A stretch of 64,000 nt of DNA, taken from assembly GCA_017591395.1 (NCBI GenBank), contig WEDG01007035.1, positions 1-64,000 of the forward strand, read 5' to 3'. The notes below the pieces were generated by a model. That model did no database searches and was not told the origin of the DNA. It saw only the letters and a list, made by a program, of their open reading frames with translations. Below are positions 36,507 through 47,363 of the stretch, one piece after another. Numbering within the stretch: the first letter of the stretch is position 1; each line of letters begins with the position of its first letter. Position numbers and translations under genes: made by a program. The DNA is from Schistocephalus solidus. Lineage: Eukaryota > Platyhelminthes > Cestoda > Diphyllobothriidea > Diphyllobothriidae.

Positions 36507-36737
36507 ATGCCTAAAGAGCAGAAGCAACGCGCAGCTACCAATCTCCGGAAGGTTGACTTCGAACGTCGTGTCTTCAACCCCGAATGGACTGACAAATTAT
36601 TCTTCGTCCAACGCGGCAGCAAAGCCATGTGTTTATTGTGCAACGACACCAACAGCACTTTCAAGCGGTCGACTCTCAAGGGGCATTTCGATGCCAAGCA
36701 CGCGCACACGTACAGAAATACATTTGGAACGCAGTAG
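36507..36737 (+). pseudogene. hAT transposase N-terminal fragment with BED-like zinc finger
   Basis: A 76-codon frame from an ATG 397 bases inside the terminal repeat. It has a basic N-terminus, then VFNPEWTDKLFFVQRGSKAM, CLLC (Cys42, Cys45) and GHFDAKH (His60, His65), a Cys2-His2 BED-type finger of the kind that starts hAT transposases and domesticated relatives such as GTF2IRD2 and ZBED proteins. It normally helps bind the transposon ends. A stop at 36,735 ends the frame about eight codons after the left arm of the large inverted repeat begins at 36,713, so the catalytic DDE/dimerisation part is gone or displaced. No sign of a complete transposase follows. Confidence 0.7.
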
Positions 36738-39145
36738 TTCCAGTTACGATGAGAGGACCAAAAGAACTGGTCCTTACGAATGTTACCTATATTGCATTTC
36801 ACCTTATTTTTCTTAAATACTGCGGTATTTCTTCCTGCCTTGCAAGATGAGGCCATACACTCGTAACATCATTGACTGCGTTAGGTCTGTGTGTGGAATA
36901 TAATAGACACGCTTATTTGAAATTTTTCATCCCAAAAGCAACTCAACTGATCAATCAAATCTCTGGAGTAACCAATGCAGAGATATCTAATCAAGATCTC
37001 CAAACTACTTGCATTTATTTTGAAAGTTTATGGAAACTCCATTCTTTGCAACTCAATATAAAATATCGGATAACATTTTAGAGTACGAGTCTAAAATATT
37101 TCCAAACCTGAACGAATTAAAAACTAATTTTTTACTTCTTTCATAATGCGCATTGACGCATTTGAATTTTGTGCTTCTTAGTGAAATTTCGAATAAATTA
37201 CTCAAAATGCCCACAGAAAATGTAAAAATACGCTGTTCGTAGATGAAGCAAGAGAACTGCATTCCGTGGGGTTGAGTCCTATTTTAGAAGCCACTAAGAA
37301 GCCTTAACTTAAACTTCCACCTCGAATTCAAGGTTTGACCTTAGCCTTAATCTTCATTCGTCCTATAAATAAACGCTTAATCCGAAACTTTGCCGTAAGC
37401 TTATCCCAGTACTCATAAAAAAGCACTCGAAACTTGTTTTTATACGCGTAAAAGAGCCAGCAGATCTGTTACACCACTGGCTAACCTCAAGATGAACCCT
37501 GAACGAGAAGTAATCCATCCCTAATCGTAATCCTTAATTTCAATGAAGGACGAAGCATAACGCAAACCAAGTTTTGGAAGTTTGTACACGAGTATGCATA
37601 TCCCTCTATCGGAAATGCGACATTGTTCATTATTTACTCCCAATCTATGTGAGAGGTTGCATAGGGTACATGGTACGGCCGAGGATTGCGAAAATTCAGC
37701 AGATGATCGCTGGAACAGAAATTATCTATCCATATCTGACGGGCTTTTCAGACCTGGTCATATCAATCCGGTTGAGTGGACAGTCAACAAACTACGCTCG
37801 AGGTTTAGTTAATTTGGTGTATTCTATATGACCTACGAATGCCGCACTGTCAAGAGTTGCCAAAGAGTAACAAGAACTCATATAATAAAATAAACCGCTG
37901 CAATTTAAAAATTCCAGTTAACTTTTCTCTTTACCAGAATTTTGAATAACCGTACTTTTTGGCCTTGTATTTTTACGTGTTTATTTAAAAGACTCGAAGT
38001 ATAAACTAAGATTTAACCACGCACTTCTATCCAGGTTTGCCTTTGCTTCGTTGGAATGCATAGGATTTATCCACTTCCTCATTAACTGAATGTGGAATAT
38101 TAAAATAAGTATTTTATCAGTCTATTTGCTTGAAAGGAGTCAAATACAAACTATAATGGTATGTAAGAATGTACGCAATGAGGGATACACTGACGAATTT
38201 AATTTTAATGGATATGGTAGCTTAAACTAATTCCTATTGGACTACTCTGTCAGTTTCCCATTCGCATCCTCCTAAATCATCCTCCTTTTACGATGCACAA
38301 GTACGCTGACTTCTGAACAAAGGAAAAAAATTGTAACAGCTTGGCATTAATACTTGGGGCTACGGAAGGTCCTAACAAAAGTTGTGAGGGCATGGGTTAG
38401 AGTTGCATTCTGTTACCTTGACAAAGCCTTTATGGTATCAGTTTGAACCATTACTTGCTATTAAGGGGCTTTAGCGTCTTCAAAAATTTTACTCCTGTAA
38501 GCACGCTAAAATGTCCTTTTCATTTTAGTGCGTTTAGTGCGCCAACATCAATTGTGGTGCTAAGTGTGGCTTGGGAATAACCTCACTTTGAGAATGTTTT
38601 GTACAACTGGCCTGCATTTATCCTTCATAAGTCCAACCTTTCTCCAGCTGGTTGGTATCCAACGGTTGACTCGGAACTCCACAGCACTGACGCTTGGCTG
38701 CTTTTAATTGAATAAACCCCCAGCACAGCACAGAAAAATTAAGGGCTGAGCTGTATGCGCCACTTTGCGCAGACCGTGAGAAATGGAATGCAGTTCGCTA
38801 CTGTTTTTCTCGACTTCGACGAGCTCTTGTTCTAAAGGGGTTTTGAAGACGATAGGGAGCAGGAGAGATGAAGAGAGCCGTGACTCGAAAATGCCGAAAC
38901 CACGCTTAGCACGATTTTTTACCGGTATCTCTGAGTTACGCAAGGCTGTGGATGAATTTGTGAGAAAATTAACCCTATTTTGGCCAATTATCTCGGACAT
39001 TTCATAATGACCAATTTAAAACGCGCGCAAACGTTGACAGAGAATACGTATTTGTAATTGTTACGAATATTTTAAACTGGAATTGTTACCAACCGGAATT
39101 TCATGACAGCTTTTTAAATGATATACTGGTCTCGTCGATTGACAG
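36713..39145 (+). repeat. Large inverted repeat, left arm (2.43 kb)
   Basis: The reverse complement of this arm is found at 39,515-41,931, collinear over its whole length with scattered substitutions and small indels; matching pairs include 37,574-37,831 with 40,820-41,110 and 38,704-39,000 with about 39,720-39,960. Arms begin at CAGAAATAC and end at GATTGACAG. The small frames inside are not known domains. The AT-rich content and lack of transposase suggest a non-autonomous foldback-like element or an inverted segmental duplication. Confidence 0.95.
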
Positions 39146-39514
39146 CTCGTCGGAAAATCGAGGTTTTCTCATGAATTTTCAAGCTGGTTACACCAACCCG
39201 TCATCAGACGAAATGAGAAAAGAGAGTTGGGATTGTCACACTGGAGGGTTTAGGGGCACAGAGGTTACATCGACAGACTGACGTCATGGGGTGTTTTGGG
39301 GGCCGTGAATCGTGTTACGAAAGCTGTCACGTAAGGTTTGATAGTACGTCACGTGATGGGAGTTACAGAATCAGTGATGTTAAACTTAGCTGGGCACGAA
39401 TAAGCAGGTGTTCTTTGAAGGTGGGCGCAAGTCAGAGGACCGTGCACGCAGAACTTTGTAATGCGCATCCAGATCGACGTGGCGGTTGATACTGTTAGTG
39501 ACAGAGATGGAAAC
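39146..39514. other. Unique loop of the large inverted repeat
   Basis: About 370 bases not repeated in the arms, GC-richer than them, with GACGTCATGGGGTG and CACGTCACGTGAT-like stretches and a 67-codon frame at 39,286-39,489 without recognisable domain. Confidence 0.7.
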
Positions 39515-41931
39515 CTGTCAATCGCACACTATATCGTTTAAAAAGCTGTCATGAAATTCCAGTTGGTAACAATTCCAGTTTAAAATATTCGGAACAATTA
39601 CATACGTATTCTTTGTCAACGTTTGCGCGCGTTTTAAATTGGTCATTATGAAATGTCCGAGATAATTGGCCAAAATAGGGTTAATTCTCACAAATTCATC
39701 CACAGCCTTGCGTAACTCAGAGATGCTGGTAAAAAATCGTGCTTAACGTGGTTTTGGCATTTTCGAGTCACCGCTCTCTTTATCTCTCCTGCTCCCTATC
39801 GTCTTCAAAACCCCTTTAGAACAAGAGCTCGTCGAAGTCGAGAAAAACAGTAGCGAACTGCATTCCATTTCTCACGGTCTGCGCAAAGTGGCGCATACAG
39901 CTCAGCCCTTAATTTTTCTGTGCTGTGCTGGGGGTTTATTCAATTAAAAGCAGCCAAGCGTCAGTGCTGTGGAGTTCCGAGTCAACCGTTGGATACCAAC
40001 CAGCTGGAGAAAGGTTGGACTTATGAAGGATAAATGCAGGCCAGTTGTACAAAACATTCTCAAAGTGAGGTTATTCCCAAGCCACACTTAGCACCACAAT
40101 TGATGTTGGCGCACTAAACGCACTAAAATGAAAAGGACATTTTAGCGTGCTTACAGGAGTAAAATTTTTGAAGACGCTAAAGCCCCTTAGTAGCAAGTAA
40201 TGGTTCAAACTGATACCATAAAGGCTGTGTCAAGGAAACAGAATGCAACTCTAACCCATGCCCTCACAACTTTTGTTAGGACCTTCCGTAGCCCCAAGTA
40301 TTAATGCCAAGCTGTTACAATTTTTTTCATTTGTTCAGAAGTCAGCGTACTTGTGCATCGTAAAAGGAGGATGATTTAGGAGGATGCGAATGGGAAACTG
40401 ACAGAGTAGTCCAATAGGAATTAGTTTAAGCTACCATATCCATTAAAATTAAATTCGTCAGTGTATCCCTCATTGCGTACATTCTAACATACCATTATAG
40501 TTTGTATTTGACTCCTTTCAAGCAAATAGACTGATAAAATACTTATTTTAATATTCCACATTCAGTTAATGAAGAAGTGGATAAATCCTATGCATTCCAA
40601 CGAAGCAAAGGCAAACCTGGATAGAAGTGCGTGGTAAAATCTTAGTTTATTCTTCGAGTCTTTTAAATAAACACGTAAAAATACAAGGCCAAAAAGTACG
40701 GTTATTCAAAATTCTGGTAAAGAGAAAAGTTAACTGGAATTTTTAAATTGCAGTGGTTTATTTTATTATATGAGTTCTTGTTACTCTTTGGCAACTCTTG
40801 ACAGTACGGCGTTCGTAGGTCATATAGAGTACACCAAATTAACTAAACCTCGAGCGTAGTTTGTTGACTGTCCACTCGCCCGGATTGATACGACCAGGTC
40901 TGAAAAGCCCGTCAGATATGGATAGATAATTTCTGTTCCAGCGATCATCTGCTGAATTTTCGCAATCCTCGGCCGTACCATGTACCCTATGCAACCTCTC
41001 ACATAGATAGGGAGTAAATAATGAACAATGCCGCATTTTCGATAGAGGGATATGCATACTCGTGTACAAACTTCCAAAACTTGGTTTGCGTTTTTTGCTT
41101 CGTCCTTCATTGAAATTAAGGATTACGATTAGGGATGGACTACTTCTCGTTCAGGGTTCATCTTGAGGTTAGCCAGTGGTGCAACAGATGTGCTGGCTCT
41201 TTTACGCGTATAAAAACAAGTTTCGAGTGCTTTTTTATGAGTACTGGGATAAGCTTACGGCAAAGTTTCGGATTTAGCGTTTATTAATGAAGATTAAGGC
41301 TAAGGTCAAACCTTGAATTCGAGGTGGAAGTTTAAGTTAAGGCTTCTTAGTGGCTTCTAAAATAGGACTCAACCCCACGGAATGCAGTTCTCTTGCTTCT
41401 CTACGAACAGCGTATTTTTACATTTTCTGTGGGCATTTTGAGTAATTTATTCGAAATTTCACTACGAAGCACAAAATTCAAATGCGTCAATGCGCATTAT
41501 GAAAGAAGTAAAAAATTAGTTTTTAATTCGTTCAGGTTTGGAAATATTTTAGACTCGTACTCTAAAAAGTTATCCGATATTTTATATTGAGTTGCAAAGA
41601 ATGGAGTTTCCATAAACTTTCAAAATAAATGCAAGTAGTTCGGAGATCTTGATTAGATATCTCTGCATTGGTTACTCCAGAGATTTGATTGATCAGTTGA
41701 GTTGCTTTTGGGATGAAAAATTTCAAATAAGCGTGTCTATTATATTCCACACACAGACCTAACGCAGTCAATGATGTTACGAGTGTATGGCCTCATCTTG
41801 CAAGGCAGGATAAAAATACCGCAGTATTTAAGAAAAATAAGGTGAAATGCAATATAGGTCACATTCGTAAGGACCCGGTCTTTTGGTCCTCTCATCGTAA
41901 CTGGAACTACTGCGTTCCAAAAGTATTTCTG
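39515..41931 (-). repeat. Large inverted repeat, right arm (2.42 kb)
   Basis: Inverted copy of the left arm. Differences of a few percent, including length changes, make a simple assembly mirror unlikely. Its outer end stops at GTATTTCTGC (41,923-41,932). No transposase fragment follows. Confidence 0.95.
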
Positions 41932-41939
41932 CAGGAAGC

Positions 41940-43595
41940 CTCCATTCTTAGCTTGAGGCTTTAAGAGATAATCGCCATATCTTGTTATGCCATTTTTACC
42001 AAAACCTAGATAGATCGCCTAAAATAATGCTAAACATTCATTGTCGAACGACATGCTTGGTTCATAGATGCCCAGGTCTGATGGTAAACGGGAGCGTAAT
42101 TGCCCGTCCTGTACAAAGATTTATCTCTTTATGCATTCCCATGGGCTTGAATATTTGGGATCTCGACCCATATGATATGAAGCCAGTGTACATTGGTGAA
42201 CAGTTTATCCAGTAGTCAATTAAGCACAGTTTAAACTGTGTGTATGCGATCCGCAGTTAAAGAATCGAGGGCTGATAACAAAAAGTAGGTCAGACATGAC
42301 CACAAAATTGGCCATCGCTTACCGTAAAATTCCCGAAGATAAGTTTCAATTTTATCTGCTGAGAAATTGTAATGGTGTGTGAACCAGAAAAGTTATTGGA
42401 AACCTTAATAATATTTTTCTCTCAATTGCATAACTTCTGATATCTTATACCTCGAATTCCTTTATATGATGATTACGTTAACATCTAACTTGTTGTCCGA
42501 AAATTATACTTTCGATTACAATAGTCTAAAAGAAGCTTGTTCAATTATTTCCAAATGCTGATATTCCACAGGTTGAGGGGGTGGCAAATGAAAATATTGT
42601 TTCAGATTTATTCTGTTGTCATTCAGCCAATCACAACCTTGAACCTCAGGGAGATAGGTAACAGGAACAAAATTGCGCGGCGCAGACAGCCCACAAATGG
42701 TGTCCAGCAGATGATTGATGAGCACTTGATAAAACCAAAGTTCGTCACTCGCCCACCACCTTTCATAATAATTTGTTGTATTTTAGGTAATTATTCAATC
42801 AGGAATGGACACAAAAAGACCTCTTGACTTCCTAAAGCAAAGAAACTCAGTATGATTGAAAATTGTCTTGAACAGGCAATCAACCGCCAGGTCAAAGTTG
42901 GCTAGGTTATGATAGCAGAGAAAAAAGATGACATATATGTTCGCTGGTAAAAAATTTGTTTTAGAATGTTGCTTGCCTCATTTGTAAAAAAACACGTTGC
43001 ATTTATACAACAGCAAGTGCTACCACTTCATATTAAGCAGTTTAAGTAAAAGTTTATATTAAAAGTATTTGTAATAATTGATATTAACAATATTGTATCC
43101 TAATGATAATGTTTGTGTCGTTTGCAGTCCAATTCCAAGCGTAATTCTTAAAATGCTTTTTCAGTGTTTGATGAAAACAGAGAAATTTGAAATGACGTTT
43201 TTATGCCGAATAACATAGTTACTTTCAACTGATTTTATAGTCTCATAGATGCTTTGCGTATCTACGTTATGTTTAGGTTAATAGTTTCATGTTATATTTA
43301 TTTTTGTTCGTTTTTACCTTTACCATGGTCTAATTTCCGAACTGTATGACGTGGAGCAACTCTGAAAAGTACATAGCTTGTGCTTGTTTTGTGGAAATAA
43401 GAGGCAAACGAACTTAAAATCAAGGTTGGCAGCAAAGAGACATGATATGTTTTAGTAATTGTGTTGTGAATAAATGGAGGACGGTCTAGATATAAAATTA
43501 TTTTAGAGGCCTTGTTAATGTCAAAATGTCTTAAAAGGGGAAATTTATGTGTTGCCTTATATTCCAGGTTATGAAAAAATATTGTTTCAGAAAGT
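41940..43595. other. No recognisable gene
   Basis: AT-rich DNA with short frames. A 142-codon minus-strand frame at 43,298-43,726 lies just downstream of the heat shock protein gene and overlaps its likely 3' UTR; it has no domain, so I do not call it. Confidence 0.5.
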
Positions 43596-43603
43596 ATGTT
43601 AAT

Positions 43604-43619
43604 TTTATTCAAATTTATT
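43604..43619 (-). promoter_or_regulatory. Twin polyadenylation signals of the small heat shock protein gene
   Basis: On the minus strand two AATAAA hexamers (complement of TTTATT at 43,614-43,619 and 43,604-43,609) lie 154-169 bases beyond the stop codon, a normal 3' UTR length. Their position supports the gene being transcribed and ending here. Confidence 0.55.
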
Positions 43620-43772
43620 GGACAAAATGCCCGTGTGTAAAGAGCTACGATCCGAAACGCGCAATGCTTTGTATACATTACTTCCGCATTCGTTGCTGCA
43701 TTTAGAAAAAAACTTAAAGTAGCCATACCGAAGTTGTAATTTGATCGTTAGGTTTGCAGCATGTTGATTTTT

Positions 43773-44654
43773 TTAGACCTGAGCTTCAATATACGGAGCA
43801 CTGAGAACCAAACTTCCGTTGTATAAATGAGCTTCAAGGCGACTGCAGTCAACATTATCGGGTAAGTCCATATGTCGTGTTTTGGTAATTGTGTGATTCT
43901 CTATACCAAATGCTAAATTAGATGAAATGTTTGAAAGGTAGTCAGGATATACAGTAACAGAAACGCTAACAACCTTTCCATCGAGGTTAATTAAAATATC
44001 CTCGGGGCTGTGCATTTTTCCAATTGGTATTGTGCGCTTAAAAAATGGGGAACAACTTGCAGGGCGTCTCCTTCTATTTGGTGAATGCGGTTCAGTTGCG
44101 TAAGATCTGGCAAAGTTCGGCAAGTTAGTATTTCTATTTAAATAGTTTAATTGTGTTGCGTCTCTTGGCCAACTACTCGCTGTGTAAATAGGAACATCGG
44201 AGGTCGCAATACCACCACATTTTTCCTGTTCTGGTGATAGCTGAAGTTCGAAATCCTGTGGACTGTCCGAAGCCAGTCGTTTGTGGGAAAACAATCTGCT
44301 TCTCGGTGTGTTATTCGAATTGACAAAAAAAAGTTTCTGGGATATTACACGTCCAGGCGTTTTTTCTAGGTTGATCGGCCACGAAATATTTTGTTTGAGG
44401 AAACAGGTTATTGAGAGAATACCATCTTGCAAGGCAGCTTTGAGTGACGTAGGATCGCACTCTGGTGGAAGAATGAACTGATCCGAAATTTTTATTTTCT
44501 GATATTCTGTGGGGGTATCCCTTTTAACAGCATCCACAAAGACAACGTTTTCCCGGCAAAAAATATTCACATCCGATGGGCAAAGCTTTGTGGCATCTAG
44601 TAACAGAACATATTCAGGAAGAGACCCAATTAGCCGCTGGCCCACGTAACACAT
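43773..44654 (-). CDS. Small heat shock protein with two alpha-crystallin domains (p40/Tsp36-like)
   Basis: An intact frame of 293 codons from the ATG at 44,652-44,654. The first alpha-crystallin domain (about residues 15-85) has EYVLLLDATKLCPSDVNIF, then ISDQFILPPECDP and the hallmark LKAALQDGILSI. The second (about 217-288) has DILINLDGKVVSVSVTVYP, HMDLPDNVDCSRLEAHL and YNGSLVLSAP. They match the sHSP pattern of paired strands, the polar LP-x-(D/C)-D loop and the A-x-x-x-(D/N)G-x-L signature. A 130-residue Ser/Pro/Arg-rich linker joins them. Two-domain sHSPs are known in flatworms, where they act as cytosolic chaperones and abundant larval antigens. The N-terminal arm before domain 1 is unusually short, and CCGGTTCAG directly before the ATG would serve as a splice acceptor after CCTCTTG, so this may be the last exon of a longer gene. 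The only frame in the window that looks selected rather than transposon-derived. Confidence 0.8.
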   Translation of the reverse strand: MCYVGQRLIGSLPEYVLLLDATKLCPSDVNIFCRENVVFVDAVKRDTPTEYQKIKISDQFILPPECDPTSLKAALQDGILSITCFLKQNISWPINLEKTPGRVISQKLFFVNSNNTPRSRLFSHKRLASDSPQDFELQLSPEQEKCGGIATSDVPIYTASSWPRDATQLNYLNRNTNLPNFARSYATEPHSPNRRRRPASCSPFFKRTIPIGKMHSPEDILINLDGKVVSVSVTVYPDYLSNISSNLAFGIENHTITKTRHMDLPDNVDCSRLEAHLYNGSLVLSAPYIEAQV

Positions 44655-44895
44655 CTGAACCGGCAAGAGGTCATTTGAAATTTTGTATGTGTTGGGTTAT
44701 TATGCATATTGCAATGTAATCAAGTTAAACTGTACGAACTTGAAACTGCGTAAATTACTTTTTTTTCCGTTTACACTTTAAAAGATGTCGCTTATGCGGC
44801 CCATGGTTTTTAATTTGCAATAAAACTTCTGACATAGTGTACGGAAGAAAAATCCTGGAAACGTATTCTATAATATCCAATATGTCAAAAATCCA
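44655..44895. promoter_or_regulatory. Region upstream of the small heat shock protein gene
   Basis: AT-rich, with a possible splice acceptor immediately before the ATG. I see no perfect heat-shock element (paired GAA/TTC at two-base spacing) and no confident TATA box, so promoter or intron remains open. Confidence 0.3.
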
Positions 44896-45483
44896 AGCGA
44901 TTCAATTCAATTTATTGAGGGAAATAGGCACGAGCCTTTGAGTACCATGTGTTTAATGGAAACTTAAATGCAGTGTACTGAGAAACCATGTTGTTTGCAA
45001 TATTTCAAAGCCAATCACATAATATGATAATTGGAGCATGACTATACAGGGTTAAGGTAAATTCCTCATCGCTCCGTCTCATTTTGGAACATAAAGCTGT
45101 CAAGGTTCCTATAAAAGCTTTCCATCTATGGTGAGATCCCAACAGATATGGAGGGCATTCCCTGATTCGAGTAGTCTGACAGAGAAGGAAAATATGCGCA
45201 CATCCAGCCTGACCAGCTGAATGGGTGTCCCGGAGATGAGTCGTGGTAGCGAATTCAAAGAAGTAGGCAATTGTTAGATAGCAATCCAATCCTTTCAAAA
45301 TGTGGAATATCTGTAGGAGATTCCTGCGCATTTGCTTATAACTCCAAGGAAAAAAGATTTAGATTTGTTAGACGGATTGCATATGGCAAGGAGCATAGAC
45401 TCCTAACTAATTTCGTGGTTCTCCAATGTACCATTTCGAAACAGTTCTGGTCTTGAAGTGTTCAGGATCTCCAGGCTTGTATA
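44896..45483 (-). mobile_element. CR1-like element, family 3, 5'-truncated copy
   Basis: Minus strand. The 3' end has CCCTCAATAAATTGAATTGAAT. The coding remnant reads LLQIFHILKGLDCYL, FFEFATTTHLRDTHS and then shifts frame (AGQAGCAHIF; the remaining 60 codons are out of frame). It lines up with the C-terminal 170 codons of the copy at 45.5-46.2 kb but carries many more lesions. Its 5' side ends exactly where the next copy's 3' repeat begins, near 45,483. Confidence 0.75.
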
Positions 45484-45675
45484 GCAAATTCCAAATGTTT
45501 TCAATTCAATTCAATTCAATTTATTGAGGGAAATATGCATGGGCGTTTGAGTACCCTATTTGTAACGTAAACTTAAGTGCGGTATACAGAGAAACCGTGT
45601 GGGTTGCAAAGGTACAAAAGGCGGTCATAAAATTTGACAAGTGGTGCACGACTCTCGAGGGTTAAGATAAATGCC

Positions 45676-46536
45676 TCATCGCTCAGGCTCGTTGCGGAAC
45701 ATAAAACTGTCAAGTTTCCTTTTAAAGCTTTCCAGCGATGGTGACATCACAACGTCTTCAGGGAGGGCATTCCATGGTTTAACCACTCTGACAGAGAAGG
45801 AGAACTTGCGCACATCCAGTCTCGCCTGCTGGACACGCAGTTTCAATGGGTGACCTCGGAGATGGGTCGTGGTGGCAAATTCAAAGAAGTCCGAGAATTC
45901 CAGGCAACAATCCAATCCCTTCACAATGCGGAATGTCTGCAGGAGATCACCACGCATTTGCCTATAACTCAAAAGGAACAGATTAAGATTCATTAGGCGG
46001 GTTGGATATGGCAAGGAGCTTTGACTTCTAACCATTTTGGTGGCTTTCCTCTGGACTCTTTCGAGGCAGTTCTGATCTTGAACTGTCCAGGCGTGCATAG
46101 CATATTCCAAATGTGGCCTAATGAATGTTCCAAAGGTCTTAGCAAAAAGATCTTCATCGAAATCCAAAAAGGCTCGTCTGATGGCATGCAACACCGAAAT
46201 TGCCCTCTTCGCCACTTTCGAGCAGTGAGACGATGGTTTTTAAGGTGGTAGTCATCAGCACACCAAGGTCCTTTTTGGGTTTCCACGTCTTTTTAAGGCT
46301 TCACCGTTGAGAAAGTAACTTCTACTTTCGGCAGATCCAGACGGGTTGCCTAAGCGAAGAATTGTACACTTATCGACGTTGAACCGCAAAAGCCAATGAT
46401 TCGACCACTCCTCCAACCGAGTTAGGTTTATCTGCAGTTTATCTTCGTCAGCAGGGCTTTGGATTACATTCCAGATTTTAATATCGTCGGCAAACATTGC
46501 TGCTTCACAGTCGAGATTCCTGACACAATCGTTCAC
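45676..46536 (-). pseudogene. CR1-like ORF2: RT palm end, thumb and C-terminus
   Basis: 46,536-46,255 reads NDCVRNLDCEAAMFADDIKI then W, the RT motif C with FADD, followed by WLLRFNVDKCTILRLG (motif D/E region). A frameshift near 46,250 leads to 46,215-45,676: AKRAISVLHAIRRAF, RPHLEYAMHAW, LERVQRKATKMV, RQMRGDLLQTFRIVKGLDCC, HLRGHPLKL, FSFSVRVVKPWNALPEDVV and SFKRKLD. This is the usual CR1-type C-terminal domain. The motif A/B part is deleted. Reverse transcription is the role in an intact element; this copy cannot do it. Confidence 0.8.
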
Positions 46537-46558
46537 GGAATGCTTAAATAACTTTTAC

Positions 46559-47363
46559 TTACACACCCGGTGGGAGCAACTGGTTTAGGAGGCCATTAAA
46601 CGAAGCAAGGTCTTCGGCAACACGGTCTTCTAGTCGGACTGCAGTTGACTCGTGCAAACCCTGAATAACTAAACACTGTTGTCGATCCTGGTACTTGGAA
46701 TTTTCGCTTCCTCCTGAGTTCTCCTTAGGGGCACGAGAACGGTTTACAGAGCTCTCGTTGGGATTAAGTCTACCTCTGACCAAACTCTCATCTGAAGGCT
46801 TCAATGAATCCATCAGAGTTGATTGTGACTTTGTCCTCCTGTTGTGGTGTTTCCCCATTGCAGCTTGCCACGCGTTTGTTTCTTCGGATTCAACTACGGG
46901 CTCTTTATAACACCCAAGATAGCAGGATGAGATTTGTGGTTTGCTCTGGTCCTCGTCCGTAGGATTCAGAGACTGTGCTCCTGTTATCCGGTCGTTATGG
47001 GTAATCGCGTCCGAACATTGTGAGCTGTAACCAGTTGTAGTTTTTGATACTTTTTCGTGCTTTAGTCACTGCCTTTTTAACTGGAATATTGCTAAGCGTA
47101 TTTCGTCGAGTAATGTTATCTTGCAAGAGCTTCCTTAAGTCTGCAAGCTCATTTTCCAGTTTTGAACTCTTAGTAAAATATAAGAACATCAAACGCAAGA
47201 TTCGTCCTCGTAGCCAACGGATTTGGCTGCCATTACGCTTTTGCGCACTTTGCTGGTTTTTGGTTACAAGTATAAACTGATGGAGTGCCAGTCGTGGATG
47301 TCGAAGCCAGCTCAACAGGCTTTCCTTTAAAGGAAGTTCCGTGACTGGTTCTGTTGCTAGCAA
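46559..47363 (-). pseudogene. CR1-like ORF1 fragment, family 3
   Basis: Two minus-strand frames. The upstream one (47,363-46,995) has KLENELADLRKLLQDN, a coiled-coil-like stretch that corresponds in position to RLEGDLDLLSEIISVLI of copy A's ORF1. The downstream one (46,858-46,559) has a Ser/Asn/Arg-rich part and QQCLVIQGLHEST then DRVAEDLASFNGLLNQL, matching FCLVVQGVSEATGE / ERVKQDLLTFQNLLND in copy A. ORF1 of CR1 elements is an RNA-binding/chaperone-type protein. The ORF stops at 46,559 close to the deletion junction. Confidence 0.6.

Larger units (their letters stand above)
45484..47363 (-). mobile_element. CR1-like element, family 3, internally deleted copy
   Basis: Minus-strand element whose 3' end at 45,487-45,510 is a run of AATTG units after CAATAAA. 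It contains an intact ORF2 C-terminus (45,676-46,215), part of RT (46,255-46,536) and an ORF1 stretch (46,559-47,363). ORF1 is joined almost directly to a point just before the RT catalytic box, so the endonuclease and most of the RT (roughly 2 kb judging from copy A) are missing. The 5' limit is uncertain. Confidence 0.7.

Noticed and set aside
36452..36856. 134-codon minus-strand frame over the hAT fragment
   Set aside because: It is antisense to the BED-finger exon and crosses the inverted-repeat boundary; no domain is recognisable.
37574..37831. 85-codon frame repeated in both palindrome arms
   Set aside because: Its duplication simply reflects the inverted repeat; the sequence has no recognised domain and several amino-acid changes between arms.
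43298..43726. 142-codon minus-strand frame just after the heat shock protein gene
   Set aside because: It overlaps the expected 3' UTR and polyadenylation signals, is Phe/Leu/Ile-rich as AT-rich DNA would be, and shows no domain.
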